In this document: positions 1 to 6,357 of the stretch, piece after piece
Layout: each line of letters begins with the position of its first letter
Numbering within the stretch: position 1 is the stretch's first letter
Assembly (NCBI GenBank): GCA_030618975.1
Contig: JAUXCH010000144.1
Location: 1-9,254, forward strand
Source: Planctomycetia bacterium
Lineage (GTDB): Bacteria > Planctomycetota > PLA2 > JAEUHO01
Direction: 5' to 3'
DNA length: 9,254 bases
Translations under genes and position numbers: made by a program
Notes under the pieces: model-generated
Database searches by the model: none
Seen by the model: only the letters and a program-made list of their open reading frames with translations
What the model was told of the DNA's origin: nothing

Positions 1-86
1 ACTCCCGCGCTCCCTGAGGAACACGGGTAAGGATTCCTTGCTGTGAGAAGGCTTTCGCCTCCCCACGTCTCGAGATCGTCTCGGTA

Positions 87-126
87 TGTCAAGGAGCATC
101 GCGCGAGCGCAGTGCGTCTCGCGATG
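87..126 (-). promoter_or_regulatory. Second boxB-like hairpin plus boxA (TGCTCCTTGACA)
   Basis: On the minus strand TGCTCCTTGACA (98-87) matches the Escherichia coli rrn boxA consensus TGCTCTTTAACA at 10 of 12 positions. A hairpin stands directly before it: CATCGCGAG (126-118) pairs with CTCGCG (107-102) and, after a two-base bulge, ATG (99-97), so its base touches boxA. Hairpin followed by boxA is the rrn order, the reverse of lambda nut sites. The TTGACA inside it also resembles a -35 box, but no -10 element sits 16-18 bases downstream, so boxA is the better reading. Confidence 0.55.
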
Positions 127-142
127 AAGGGCGAGAGGTTAC

Positions 143-170
143 CCGTCCCGAGGGACGGACCCATCTTTTT
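143..170 (+). terminator. Terminator-like hairpin with T-run (plus strand)
   Basis: CCGTCC (143-148) and GGACGG (153-158) form a six-pair GC stem with a CGAG loop. Seven bases later comes a run of five T (166-170). Read on the plus strand it could stop transcription arriving from the left before the epimerase gene. The gap between stem and T-run is longer than in a textbook terminator. On the minus strand the same stem may simply be part of the leader fold. Confidence 0.3.
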
Positions 171-185
171 CCGACCACCACCGGT

Positions 186-218
186 AAAAAATCCGTGCGC
201 CCAAGAAGAACGACGGAT
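186..218 (-). terminator. Terminator-like hairpin between the two boxA modules
   Basis: On the minus strand ATCCGT (218-213) pairs with ACGGAT (196-191) across a 16-base loop, which two more pairs can shorten if one base is bulged. A run of six T (191-186) starts at the last base of the stem. The stem is modest and only half GC, so termination would be weak. Its place downstream of the first boxA and upstream of the second suits a site that antitermination would have to override, but that is inference. Confidence 0.35.
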
Positions 219-320
219 CCCACCGCTGCCACCGCGGGGGTGACACGTCCGGAGGGTGGGGGGGTGCGATGCGGCTCGCTTCGGATCGACCCGAAAACCG
301 CACGCAAACCGCCCGTAGCT

Positions 321-353
321 CTTCAAAGAACAGGTGGCGGGAGGGACTCCCGC
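321..353 (-). promoter_or_regulatory. First boxB-like hairpin plus boxA (TGTTCTTTGAAG)
   Basis: On the minus strand GCGGGA (353-348) pairs with TCCCGC (342-337) around a five-base loop. Four bases later comes TGTTCTTTGAAG (332-321), very close to the boxA form TGTTCTTTGAAA known from Bacillus-type rRNA leaders. Hairpin then boxA, about 55 bases after a possible -10 element, is the expected rrn leader spacing. Confidence 0.55.
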
Positions 354-407
354 TCCCTGCCGTCAGGTCCGTCGCCTTTGCGGGGTGGAACCGATGCAGG
401 GCCCGGT

Positions 408-435
408 AGAGTAGCACGTTCGCGGGGTGGATCAA
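408..435 (-). promoter_or_regulatory. Possible rrn-type promoter (minus strand)
   Basis: TTGATC (435-430) serves as a -35 box and TACTCT (413-408) as a -10 box, with a 16-base spacer ending in TGC, an extended -10 TGn. A GC-rich discriminator (ACCGGGCCC) follows the -10, as is typical of stringently controlled rRNA promoters. The -10 matches the consensus at only three of six positions and no A/T-rich UP element is visible, so the call rests mainly on position upstream of the boxB/boxA module. Its -35 lies only 20 bases before the divergent epimerase start codon. Confidence 0.35.
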
Positions 436-455
436 CCCGCAAACGGGAAGCAGGA

Positions 456-1193
456 ATGCGACGCCGAGTCCGTGACCTTCCGGCCTGCTGGCCGCCCTCC
501 TACCCCCCCCACCGGCCGGTCTCCGGCGACGTCTCCCGAAGGCTCGACGCCGACGCCGAGGAGCGCTACGGAGTCCCCTCCCTGGTGCTCATGGAGCACG
601 CCTCCCTGGGGGTCGCGGCCCTCGCGACCGCCCTGATCGAGCCGGGCGACCGCATCGTCGTCCTCTGCGGCCCGGGGAACAACGGCGGCGACGGGTACGG
701 GGCGGCCAGGTTCCTGGCCTCCTGGGGGTGTTCGCCGCGGGTGCTGCGGTGCAGCCGACTCGCCCCCCCCAAGGACGATGCCGCGTGCGAGGTCCGTTGG
801 TCGGGCCTCGAGGTCGAGGCGGAGGACGCCTGGGCGGACGAGGAGCTCGTGGCCCGCGCCGTGGCCGAGGCCGACCTGCTCGTCGACGCTCTCTTCGGCG
901 TGGGCCTCGCCCGGGACCTCGACGGCCCGTTCCCCGCCTGGATCGAGGCCGTCAACGAGGCGAGCGCCCTGCGCCTCGCTGTGGACATCCCCTCCGGACT
1001 CGACGCGGATACCGGTCACGTCCGTCCGGTCGCCGTACGCGCGGACGTGACGGCCACCATGCCCATGCCCAAGGAGGGTCTCGTGACCCATCCCTCGGGC
1101 GCCCTGCACGCCGGGCGGGTCGTCGAGGTGGACATCGGCCTCCCCGGACCGCTCCACCGCCCCTATCAGGCCTGGACCCACCGGCGGACCTGA
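456..1193 (+). CDS. NAD(P)H-hydrate epimerase-like protein (YjeF_N domain, stand-alone)
   Basis: Likely interconverts the R and S epimers of damaged, hydrated NAD(P)H so that an NAD(P)HX dehydratase can repair them; cytosolic metabolite repair. In this 245-residue reading, residues 24-52 match the YjeF_N opening (GVPSLVLMEHAS at 39-50). The nucleotide loop GPGNNGGDG is at 72-80, VDALFGVGL at 143-151 and DIPSGLDADTG at 177-187, and the usual ending VVEVDIGLP at 222-230. The C-terminal dehydratase domain found in fused YjeF proteins is absent, and no dehydratase gene is in the window. The ATG at 456 follows GGGAAG by six bases and is the last in-frame ATG or GTG before the conserved domain. The first roughly 22 residues are Arg/Pro-rich and unlike the family, so the true start remains uncertain. 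The gene diverges from the rRNA-leader-like region and converges on the L,D-transpeptidase gene. The variant EHAS replaces the more usual ENAG. Family assignment is firm; the exact activity is inferred. Confidence 0.88.
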   Translation: MRRRVRDLPACWPPSYPPHRPVSGDVSRRLDADAEERYGVPSLVLMEHASLGVAALATALIEPGDRIVVLCGPGNNGGDGYGAARFLASWGCSPRVLRCSRLAPPKDDAACEVRWSGLEVEAEDAWADEELVARAVAEADLLVDALFGVGLARDLDGPFPAWIEAVNEASALRLAVDIPSGLDADTGHVRPVAVRADVTATMPMPKEGLVTHPSGALHAGRVVEVDIGLPGPLHRPYQAWTHRRT

Positions 1194-1210
1194 ACCCACC
1201 GGCGGACCTG
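1176..1210 (+). repeat. Tandem 18-bp duplication across the epimerase stop codon
   Basis: ACCCACCGGCGGACCTG occurs at 1176-1192 and again at 1194-1210, a head-to-tail repeat with an 18-base period. The first copy encodes the last residues of the epimerase and its TGA stop (1191-1193). The second copy lies just outside the gene. It looks like a recent slippage or duplication. Confidence 0.8.
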
Positions 1211-1227
1211 CCGCCCGCCAGGGAAGG

Positions 1228-1280
1228 CTCCCGGCTGGCCAGGATCCCGGCCGACCCGGCTCCCCGACCGGATCCGGGAG
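1228..1280. other. Inverted repeats in the convergent gap; possible two-way terminator
   Basis: The 94-base gap between the two convergent genes holds nested inverted repeats. CTCCCGG (1228-1234) can pair with CCGGGAG (1274-1280), and GGATCCCGG (1242-1250) with CCGGATCC (1268-1275) if one C is bulged. The pairings overlap at 1274-1275, so they are partly alternative. Convergent placement suggests transcription termination from both sides, but there is no T-run on either strand. Confidence 0.3.
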
Positions 1281-1287
1281 ACCTGGA

Positions 1288-2445
1288 TCAGCGCCGCCGG
1301 ACGTGAACCTTCGTGGCCTGCCCGCCCGCGCTGCCGGTCCGCACCCACCAGAAGATCTCGCTCGCCTCCTCGTTCACGAGCCGCACGCAGCCGTTGCTGC
1401 AAGCGGTCCCGACCGTAGCCGGCCGGTTGGTCCCGTGGATGCCGAAGCCGGCCGCGATGGGCAGCGTGGGCCCGCTGAAGGGGATCCAGGCACTGCCCAG
1501 CTCGTTCTTCGGGTCCAGGGCCCGCACGAGCCCGTTCGGTCCCCACCAGTCGGGGTTCTCCTGCTTCGGGCCCACCTGGAAGTCGCCCGTCGGCGTGGGC
1601 TTGTCGGCGCGCCCGACTCCGACGCGGAACTCCTTCACGAACCAGTCCCCGAGGAACAGCCCGAGCAGGTGCCGGTCCAGGAGGATGTGCACGCTGAGCT
1701 CCTCCTCGGGCAGCAGCAGGACCTCGCCGGCGCGGAGGCGACGGGGATCGAGGTTCCCGGCGTGGTTCCAGTAGAGGAGGGTGTTGTGGCCGTACGCCAG
1801 CTTCCTGCGGCTGATGATCTGGACGGGCACCCAGCCCGGGGGCACCTCGAAGGGGCGCGTGACGCCGGGTAGCCCCCCCTCCATGCGCCGCGCGTAGCCC
1901 ATCACCTCGATGTTGGCCTTCTGGATCGCGGCCACGAGCTCGGCGCGCGCCTTCGTGGGCCGGCCGTTCTCCGCGAACGCGCTCTCGAGATACACGCCGC
2001 GGGACAGCAGGCGGCGGGCCTGGTCGAGCCGTTGGACGCGCTCGAGCCCCTGGTGGCGTCCTGCGCCCTCCAGGACGCCCCAGCCGAGCTTCACGGCGAA
2101 CCCACGGGCCGAGGGCGCGTCCCACGCCTCCGTCTCGAGCGCCTCGATGGCGCGGTCGTAGCGGGCCCGGTCCCGGGCCTCGTGAGCCGCCGCGACCTCC
2201 TCGAGGATCTCCGCCGCGCGTGCCTCGTCGGCCGAGGCCCCCTGGGCCGCCTGCACTTCCTCGAACAGGACGCCGGGCTCGCCCCGCGTGCGCTCGAGCG
2301 AAGGCAGGGACGCCGAGGAGCCCGGCGCACGGGCGCCCGAGGTCGTGGTCGACCTCTCGTGCTCGTCGGCCTGGTCCTTGAGCTTCACGTACGCAACGGC
2401 TCCGATCACCACGATGAGACCCAGGACCAGCCACGTCGGACGCAT
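1288..2445 (-). CDS. Membrane-anchored LysM-like / YkuD L,D-transpeptidase
   Basis: Predicted to form or edit L,D (3-3) peptidoglycan cross-links, or attach proteins to peptidoglycan, outside the inner membrane. In the 385-residue protein, residues 3-20 are one hydrophobic helix with no clear signal-peptidase site, so probably a membrane anchor. Residues 30-50 are a Ser/Thr/Ala/Gly linker, and 55-170 are charged and helical (perhaps TPR-like). About 204-247 is LysM-like (NTLLYWN, then LDPRRLRAGEVLLLP), and about 251-381 is the YkuD domain, with PTPTGDFQV, IHGTN (His337) and CSNGCVRL. Cys353 is the expected nucleophile. The usual SHGC reads SNGC; this His is not universal in the family (SKGC and SSGC occur), so activity is still expected. 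A second Cys lies four residues earlier (349). The ATG follows GGAGG by about seven bases and starts directly before the hydrophobic helix; an upstream in-frame extension is Arg/Pro-rich and unconserved. Its own promoter is seen at 2540-2513. Confidence 0.88.
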   Translation of the reverse strand: MRPTWLVLGLIVVIGAVAYVKLKDQADEHERSTTTSGARAPGSSASLPSLERTRGEPGVLFEEVQAAQGASADEARAAEILEEVAAAHEARDRARYDRAIEALETEAWDAPSARGFAVKLGWGVLEGAGRHQGLERVQRLDQARRLLSRGVYLESAFAENGRPTKARAELVAAIQKANIEVMGYARRMEGGLPGVTRPFEVPPGWVPVQIISRRKLAYGHNTLLYWNHAGNLDPRRLRAGEVLLLPEEELSVHILLDRHLLGLFLGDWFVKEFRVGVGRADKPTPTGDFQVGPKQENPDWWGPNGLVRALDPKNELGSAWIPFSGPTLPIAAGFGIHGTNRPATVGTACSNGCVRLVNEEASEIFWWVRTGSAGGQATKVHVRRR

Positions 2446-2512
2446 CGCCACCCTCCCCGCTCCTCGCCTCCGCGGTGGCAGACCCACCACCCGCTGGGGA
2501 GGAATCAGGATT

Positions 2513-2540
2513 ACTCTACGATCGCTTGCACGACTGGCAA
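2513..2540 (-). promoter_or_regulatory. Sigma70-type promoter for the L,D-transpeptidase gene
   Basis: TTGCCA (2540-2535, five of six to TTGACA) and TAGAGT (2518-2513, four of six to TATAAT) are separated by 16 bases on the minus strand. Transcription would start near 2506, leaving a leader of about 60 bases before the ATG at 2445. This supports a separate transcript from the upstream pheST cluster. Confidence 0.5.
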
Positions 2541-2839
2541 CCGGCTCCGGGGCACGGAGGCACCTGGCCGACTGCACGGTCGCGGGGAGCGTACGACCCG
2601 GGGGGGACGCCGCGGCGGAAGGCGCTCGCGGGTGCCGTGGCCCAAGGAGCCGGTGCCATAAGAGCTCCAACCGAGGGGCGACGGGCAAGGATCCTGCTGA
2701 GCCCTGTTCTCACGTGGGCTCGCCTGCGCCGCATTCAAGCCTGCAAGCCGCGACCCTCCGGAGAGGGGCGGAAGCGGGCTCTAGTTCGGCAGCAAAGGGG
2801 AATCCATCTTCCGTTCTATCGGCTCAGGGATTGTAGGCC

Positions 2840-2879
2840 TGCGCCCTCTCGGTTGGCGCACGGGCATTCTAACACCCGT
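2840..2879 (-). terminator. Possible transcription end of the thrS-pheT cluster (two hairpins, no T-run)
   Basis: From 33 bases past the pheT stop, the minus strand can form ACGGG/CCCGT (2879-2875 with 2864-2860, ten-base loop), followed directly by TGCGCC/GGCGCA (2860-2855 with 2845-2840, nine-base loop); the two share base 2860. There is no U-tract, so this is not a textbook intrinsic terminator. It could end transcription Rho-dependently or merely protect the 3' end. Confidence 0.3.
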
Positions 2880-2911
2880 CTTCACGCCCGGGTCACGGCC
2901 GCGCGAGGACG

Positions 2912-5359
2912 TCAGTCCCCGGCGCGCACGGTCCAGCCCTGTTTCTCGAGGACGGAACGGATCCGCTTGCGGATCTTGTCGGCCTTTCTCGTGTTCAGCG
3001 TGCCACCCGGATCGAGCAGCTCGCAACCGAAGGCCAGGCTCCGATGCCCGTCGGGGATCCCCCGGCCCACGTAGACGTCGAACAGCGCCACGTTCCGGAT
3101 GCCGCGCGGGTTTGCGCCGGCGATCGCGGCCTGGACCACGGTCGCCGGGGTCCTGCGCGGCACGACGACGGCAACGTCGAAGGGCACCACCGGGAATCGG
3201 TGGATCGGCACGTAGGCGGCGCCGACGTCGCCCAGGCCTTCGAGGACGGCCTCGAGGTCGATCTCCGCGAGCGCGGCGCGCCCGGGGATCTCGTAGGCGC
3301 GGGCCACGGAGGGCGCCGCCTCCCCCACCACGGCCAGGATCCGGCCGTCCTTCTCGAAGACCGCCTGGCGGCCGGGGTGCAGCCACGCCGGCGCGGGCAG
3401 GCGCGCGTTGAGTGCCGTGGAGGCGCCGTCGCGCACGGTGACGCCGTCGATCGGCGCCGCGGCGAGGACGGTCCGGACGTCTTCCACGAGACCGAGGAAC
3501 AGCGCGCCGGCGGAGTCGTCCGTGGCGGCCGTGTCCCAGGCGACGGCGGCGAGCACCCCCACCTCGGTCGGCAGCCCGCTCTCGCCCTCGCGGGGCGCGA
3601 CGAGCCGCGTGGACTCCCACAGGCGACCCGTCCGTTCGCGCACCACGTTCTTCGCCGCGTCGCGCAGCAGGTTCGCCGCCGCCGTCTGGACCATGCGATC
3701 CTGCTCGTCGGTGATCGGATGCGTGATGGCGAGGTGCGTCACGTCGTCGATGCCCAACCGTACGACGTCCTGCGGGCCGTAGAAGGCGTAGTTCTTCGTC
3801 TCGGCGTAGCCCAGGTCGAGGCTCAGCACGGCGCCCAGCCGCCGTTCGAGACGTCTGAGCGGCGGCGGTCGCGTGGGGGTGAGCGCGCCGACCGGGGGGG
3901 TGTCGGGCACGCTCTCGTAGCCACGGATGCGCCCGATCTCCTCGACGAGGTCCTCGACGCACTCGACGTCCTTCGTCGCGCGCCAGGAAGGCACGCGCAC
4001 GCGGAGCCCTCCGTTCGTCTCGGCGACACCGAAGCCCAGCGCGTCGAGACTGCGGCGGATCTCGCCCTCGGTGACCTTCAGGCCGAGCCGGCGCGTCGTC
4101 AGGTCGAACGGCAGCTCGAGATCGAGGGGCGGGTAGGGCCGCGGGTAGGCGTCGCCGATCCCGTGCGTCACGCGGGCCTCGGGCACGTGCTCGAGCAGCA
4201 GCTGGGTGAAGCGACGCGCGCCCTTCTCCGCCGCCTCGGGGTCCTGCGACTTCTCGAAGCGCGTACTGGCCTCGGTCCTCAGCCCCAGGCGCGCCGCGGT
4301 CCTGCGGATCCTGGCGGCGTCGAAGTTCGCCGCCTCGAGCAGGACGGCCGTGGTGTCGGGCCGGACCTCGCTGTCCTCGCCGCCCATGACCCCGGCGAGG
4401 GCCACGGGACGCTCGCCGTCGCAGATCAGGACGTCGTCCGGCACCAGCTTCCGTTCCTCGCCGTCGAGCGTCTTCATCGTCTCGCCGGGACGCGCCCTGC
4501 GCACCACGATCCGGCCGCTCTCGAGGAACCGCAGATCGAAGGCGTGGAGGGGCTGTCCCTGCTCGAGCATCACGAGGTTCGTGAGATCGACCAGCAGGTC
4601 GATCGAGCGCATGCCGAGCGCCTCGAGGCGGTAGCGGAGCGCCGGTGGAGACGGGCGGTTCGTGATGTTCTCGATCACGATGCCCACGTACCGGCGGCAG
4701 CCCTCCTCGTCCTCGATCTCGATGGGGTAGGGCTCGCCCTCGGCGGCCTCCAGGGCCGCGTCCGCAAGCGGCGTGGCCGGCGGGGTGAACTCGCAGTCGA
4801 GCAGCGCGCCGAGCTCGCGGGCGAAGCCGACGTGCCCCCACAGATCCGGTCGGTGCGTGATGTCGCTGCCCTCGACCTCGAACACGTGGTCGTGAGCACC
4901 GAGTACGCCGGCGACCTCGACGCCGATCGGCGTGTCCTCGCCGAGCACGATGACCCCGCTGTGGCTCTCGCCGATCCCGAGCTCGTCCTCGGCGCAGATC
5001 ATGCCGGCGCTCTCGACGCCGCGGATCACCGCCTTCTTCAACTTCATTCCGTTCGGGAGCCTCAACCCCTCGCGCGCGAAGCAGATCACCTGGCCCTCGG
5101 CCACGTTCGGCGCTCCGCAGACGACCTCCTGCGGCTCGCCCCCGCCACCGGTGTCGACGGTGCAGAGCCGCAGCCGGTCGGCACCCGGGTGCGGACGCAC
5201 CCGGGTCACGCGTCCCGTGACGACGCCCTCGAGGCCGACTCCGACCTCGCGCACCGCCTCCACGGCCGCGGTGTGAAAGGTCAGGACGTGCTGGATCTCC
5301 TCGGGGGACCTGCCCCCGAGACCGACGAGTTCGTCCAACCAGCGGTAGGAGAGGTTCAC
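2912..5359 (-). CDS. pheT: Phenylalanyl-tRNA synthetase beta subunit
   Basis: Beta chain of the cytosolic (alpha-beta)2 enzyme that charges tRNA-Phe; it binds tRNA and hydrolyses mischarged Tyr-tRNA-Phe. It has 815 residues (E. coli PheT has 795), so it looks full length. Domains in order: N-terminal helices 1-35; OB-fold tRNA-binding domain about 42-150 (VVTGRVTRVRPHPGADRLRLC, then AGMICAEDELGIG); B3/B4 editing region about 215-395 (LHAFD at 271-275, GVMGGEDSEV, EAANFDAARIR, GLRTEASTRFEK); B5 about 410-482 with DLVEEIGRIRGYESVP and acidic metal ligands; synthetase-like core about 500-700; and a ferredoxin-fold anticodon-binding domain 717-813 (RFPVVPFDVAVVV). The segment SDITHRPDLWGHVGFARE (165-182) replaces the commoner TPNRPDCLS form. 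The start is GTG: it overlaps the pheS TGA as GTGA, lies behind a purine-rich GAGGGGGGTGGAG stretch, and gives the canonical opening (M)NLSYRWLDELV. This implies coupled translation with pheS. Confidence 0.97.
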   Translation of the reverse strand: MNLSYRWLDELVGLGGRSPEEIQHVLTFHTAAVEAVREVGVGLEGVVTGRVTRVRPHPGADRLRLCTVDTGGGGEPQEVVCGAPNVAEGQVICFAREGLRLPNGMKLKKAVIRGVESAGMICAEDELGIGESHSGVIVLGEDTPIGVEVAGVLGAHDHVFEVEGSDITHRPDLWGHVGFARELGALLDCEFTPPATPLADAALEAAEGEPYPIEIEDEEGCRRYVGIVIENITNRPSPPALRYRLEALGMRSIDLLVDLTNLVMLEQGQPLHAFDLRFLESGRIVVRRARPGETMKTLDGEERKLVPDDVLICDGERPVALAGVMGGEDSEVRPDTTAVLLEAANFDAARIRRTAARLGLRTEASTRFEKSQDPEAAEKGARRFTQLLLEHVPEARVTHGIGDAYPRPYPPLDLELPFDLTTRRLGLKVTEGEIRRSLDALGFGVAETNGGLRVRVPSWRATKDVECVEDLVEEIGRIRGYESVPDTPPVGALTPTRPPPLRRLERRLGAVLSLDLGYAETKNYAFYGPQDVVRLGIDDVTHLAITHPITDEQDRMVQTAAANLLRDAAKNVVRERTGRLWESTRLVAPREGESGLPTEVGVLAAVAWDTAATDDSAGALFLGLVEDVRTVLAAAPIDGVTVRDGASTALNARLPAPAWLHPGRQAVFEKDGRILAVVGEAAPSVARAYEIPGRAALAEIDLEAVLEGLGDVGAAYVPIHRFPVVPFDVAVVVPRRTPATVVQAAIAGANPRGIRNVALFDVYVGRGIPDGHRSLAFGCELLDPGGTLNTRKADKIRKRIRSVLEKQGWTVRAGD

Positions 5360-6357
5360 AGCTCCACCCCCCTCGTGAACTGGCGCAGGAAGCGCAGGTC
5401 GCCGCCCATGAAGTGGCGGATGTCGTCCAGCCCGTACCGGAGCATCACCAGGCGGTCGATGCCGAAGCCGAACGCGAAGCCGGAGTAGACGTCCGGTTCG
5501 ATGCCGCCGGCACGGAGGACGTTCGGGTGCACGAGGCCGCAACCGACGAGCTCCAGCCACGCGCCGCGCCAGCGCATGTCCATCTCGAAGCCGGGCTCGA
5601 CGAAGGGGAAGTAGGCGGGACGGAGCCGCACCTCGATGTCCTTCCCGAAGAGCTCCTGCAGGAGCGAGCGCATCACGTAGAGCATGTGCGCGACGCTCAC
5701 CTCGCGGTCGACCAGCAGCCCTTCCACCTGGTGGAACGTGTGCTCGTGCGTGGCGTCGGTCGCCTCGTTACGGAACACGCGGCCGATGCAGACCACGCGG
5801 ATGGGGAGCCGGCCCGCCTTCATCACGCGGAGCTGGACGGGGCTCGTGTGTGTTCTCAGGACGTTCGAGTCCTCCATCCAGAAGGTGTCCTGGAGGTCGC
5901 GGGCCGGGTGGTCGGCGGGGATGTTGAGGGCGTCGAAGTTGTGCCACTCGTCCTCGACCCAGGGGCCGTCGGCGAGGTCGAAGCCCATACCAAGGAAGAT
6001 GTCCTCCACCTCCCGGCACATCTGGCTGATCGGGTGGAAGGAGCCGCCGCCCCGGCAGGCGCCGGGAAGCGTCGCATCCACCCACTCGGTCTCACCGAGG
6101 TCGGCCTCGCGCGCCGCCTGGAAGGCATCCAGCCGCTTCCGGGCAGCCTCTTCGACGGCCCGCTTGGCGACGTTGGCCAGGCGGCCGACCTCGGCGCGCT
6201 CGTCCTTGGGCAGCGTCCCGATCTGGCGGAGCACGCCCTGGAGGCGCCCCTTCTTGCCCAGCAGGCCGGAGACCACCGCGTGGACGGCGTCCGCGTCCGC
6301 GGCGCCGTCGAGGGCGGCGAGGGCCTCCTGCTCCAGGTCCCGGATGGTGTCGAGCAT
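5356..6357 (-). CDS. pheS: Phenylalanyl-tRNA synthetase alpha subunit
   Basis: Catalytic alpha chain of the class II enzyme that activates phenylalanine with ATP and esterifies it to tRNA-Phe. It has 333 residues (E. coli 327). Residues 1-90 are the N-terminal coiled coil that contacts tRNA (GLLGKKGRL at 31-39). Class II motif 1 starts with HPISQMCREVEDIFLGMGF at 108-126. THTSPVQLR is at 169-177, motif 2 RNEATDATHEHTFHQVEG at 196-213, the Phe-site segment ELVGCGLVHPNVL at 269-281, and motif 3 SGFAFGFGIDRLVMLRYG at 292-309 with Arg302. All key elements are present. The ATG has only a weak upstream ribosome site (GAAGG about ten bases away), and no better start exists before the conserved N-terminus. 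It lies 186 bases after rplT and overlaps pheT by four bases, so the two subunits are probably made together. Confidence 0.97.
   Translation of the reverse strand: MLDTIRDLEQEALAALDGAADADAVHAVVSGLLGKKGRLQGVLRQIGTLPKDERAEVGRLANVAKRAVEEAARKRLDAFQAAREADLGETEWVDATLPGACRGGGSFHPISQMCREVEDIFLGMGFDLADGPWVEDEWHNFDALNIPADHPARDLQDTFWMEDSNVLRTHTSPVQLRVMKAGRLPIRVVCIGRVFRNEATDATHEHTFHQVEGLLVDREVSVAHMLYVMRSLLQELFGKDIEVRLRPAYFPFVEPGFEMDMRWRGAWLELVGCGLVHPNVLRAGGIEPDVYSGFAFGFGIDRLVMLRYGLDDIRHFMGGDLRFLRQFTRGVEL

Larger units (their letters stand above)
1..405 (-). other. Candidate rRNA precursor leader (5' of a 16S gene beyond the window)
   Basis: No credible protein gene lies here. Read on the minus strand, the region has the order of a bacterial rrn leader: possible promoter (435-408), GC hairpin, boxA, spacer with a terminator-like hairpin, a second hairpin, a second boxA, then short hairpins toward the window edge. 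One of these has a GAAA tetraloop (AGGC/GCCT, 60-49) and another is the near-palindrome 83-71. The two boxA matches and the preceding hairpins are seen directly. That boxB/boxA elements recruit NusB-S10 antitermination complexes on rRNA transcripts is established knowledge. That a 16S gene follows is inference: the canonical 16S 5' sequence AGAGTTTGATC is not present before position 1. It could instead be the leader of another antiterminated transcript. Confidence 0.55.
2446..2911. other. 466-base intergenic gap between pheT and the transpeptidase gene
   Basis: No convincing gene was found on either strand. The part next to pheT (about 2770-2880) is visibly less GC-rich and holds two small hairpins and two isolated -10-like hexamers on the minus strand (TAGAAT 2873-2868, TACAAT 2835-2830), neither with a good -35. 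The part next to the transpeptidase gene holds its likely promoter. No tRNA-like T-loop was found. Short ORFs here lack family features. Confidence 0.6.

Noticed and set aside
1..60. 16S rRNA 5' end in the left edge
   Set aside because: ACGGGTAAGG faintly resembles an early 16S segment, but it is on the plus strand, isolated, and none of the flanking 16S sequence is present.
76..92. TTGACA at 92-87 as a minus-strand -35 box
   Set aside because: No -10 hexamer lies 16-18 bases downstream. The wider TGCTCCTTGACA context fits boxA better.
195..455. 87-residue upstream extension of the epimerase
   Set aside because: It is low complexity, crosses the boxB/boxA-like region and has no YjeF_N similarity.
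1166..2434. 422-residue minus-strand frame overlapping the L,D-transpeptidase
   Set aside because: It is an Arg/Gly/Pro/Ala-rich frame shadow. The other minus-strand frame has a membrane helix and an intact YkuD motif.
2516..2659. 47-residue minus-strand frame starting MAPAPW and ending GCQSCKRS
   Set aside because: It has a passable GGAG upstream and an attractive CxxC end, but also Arg/Pro-rich low complexity, no known family, and the transpeptidase promoter overlaps its 3' end.
2789..2815. Eight-codon minus-strand frame MDSPLLPN after pheT
   Set aside because: GGAAG directly abuts the ATG, which is too close for a ribosome site, and the length is uninformative.
3044..5488. 814-residue plus-strand open frame antisense to pheT and the end of pheS
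   Set aside because: It is a GC-rich shadow frame, low-complexity and rich in Arg, Glu, Val and His, with no recognisable domain. The opposite strand encodes complete PheT and the end of PheS.
5360..5560. 67-residue upstream extension of pheT
   Set aside because: It would run inside pheS in another frame and is Arg/Pro-rich. The GTG overlapping the pheS stop gives the standard PheT N-terminus.
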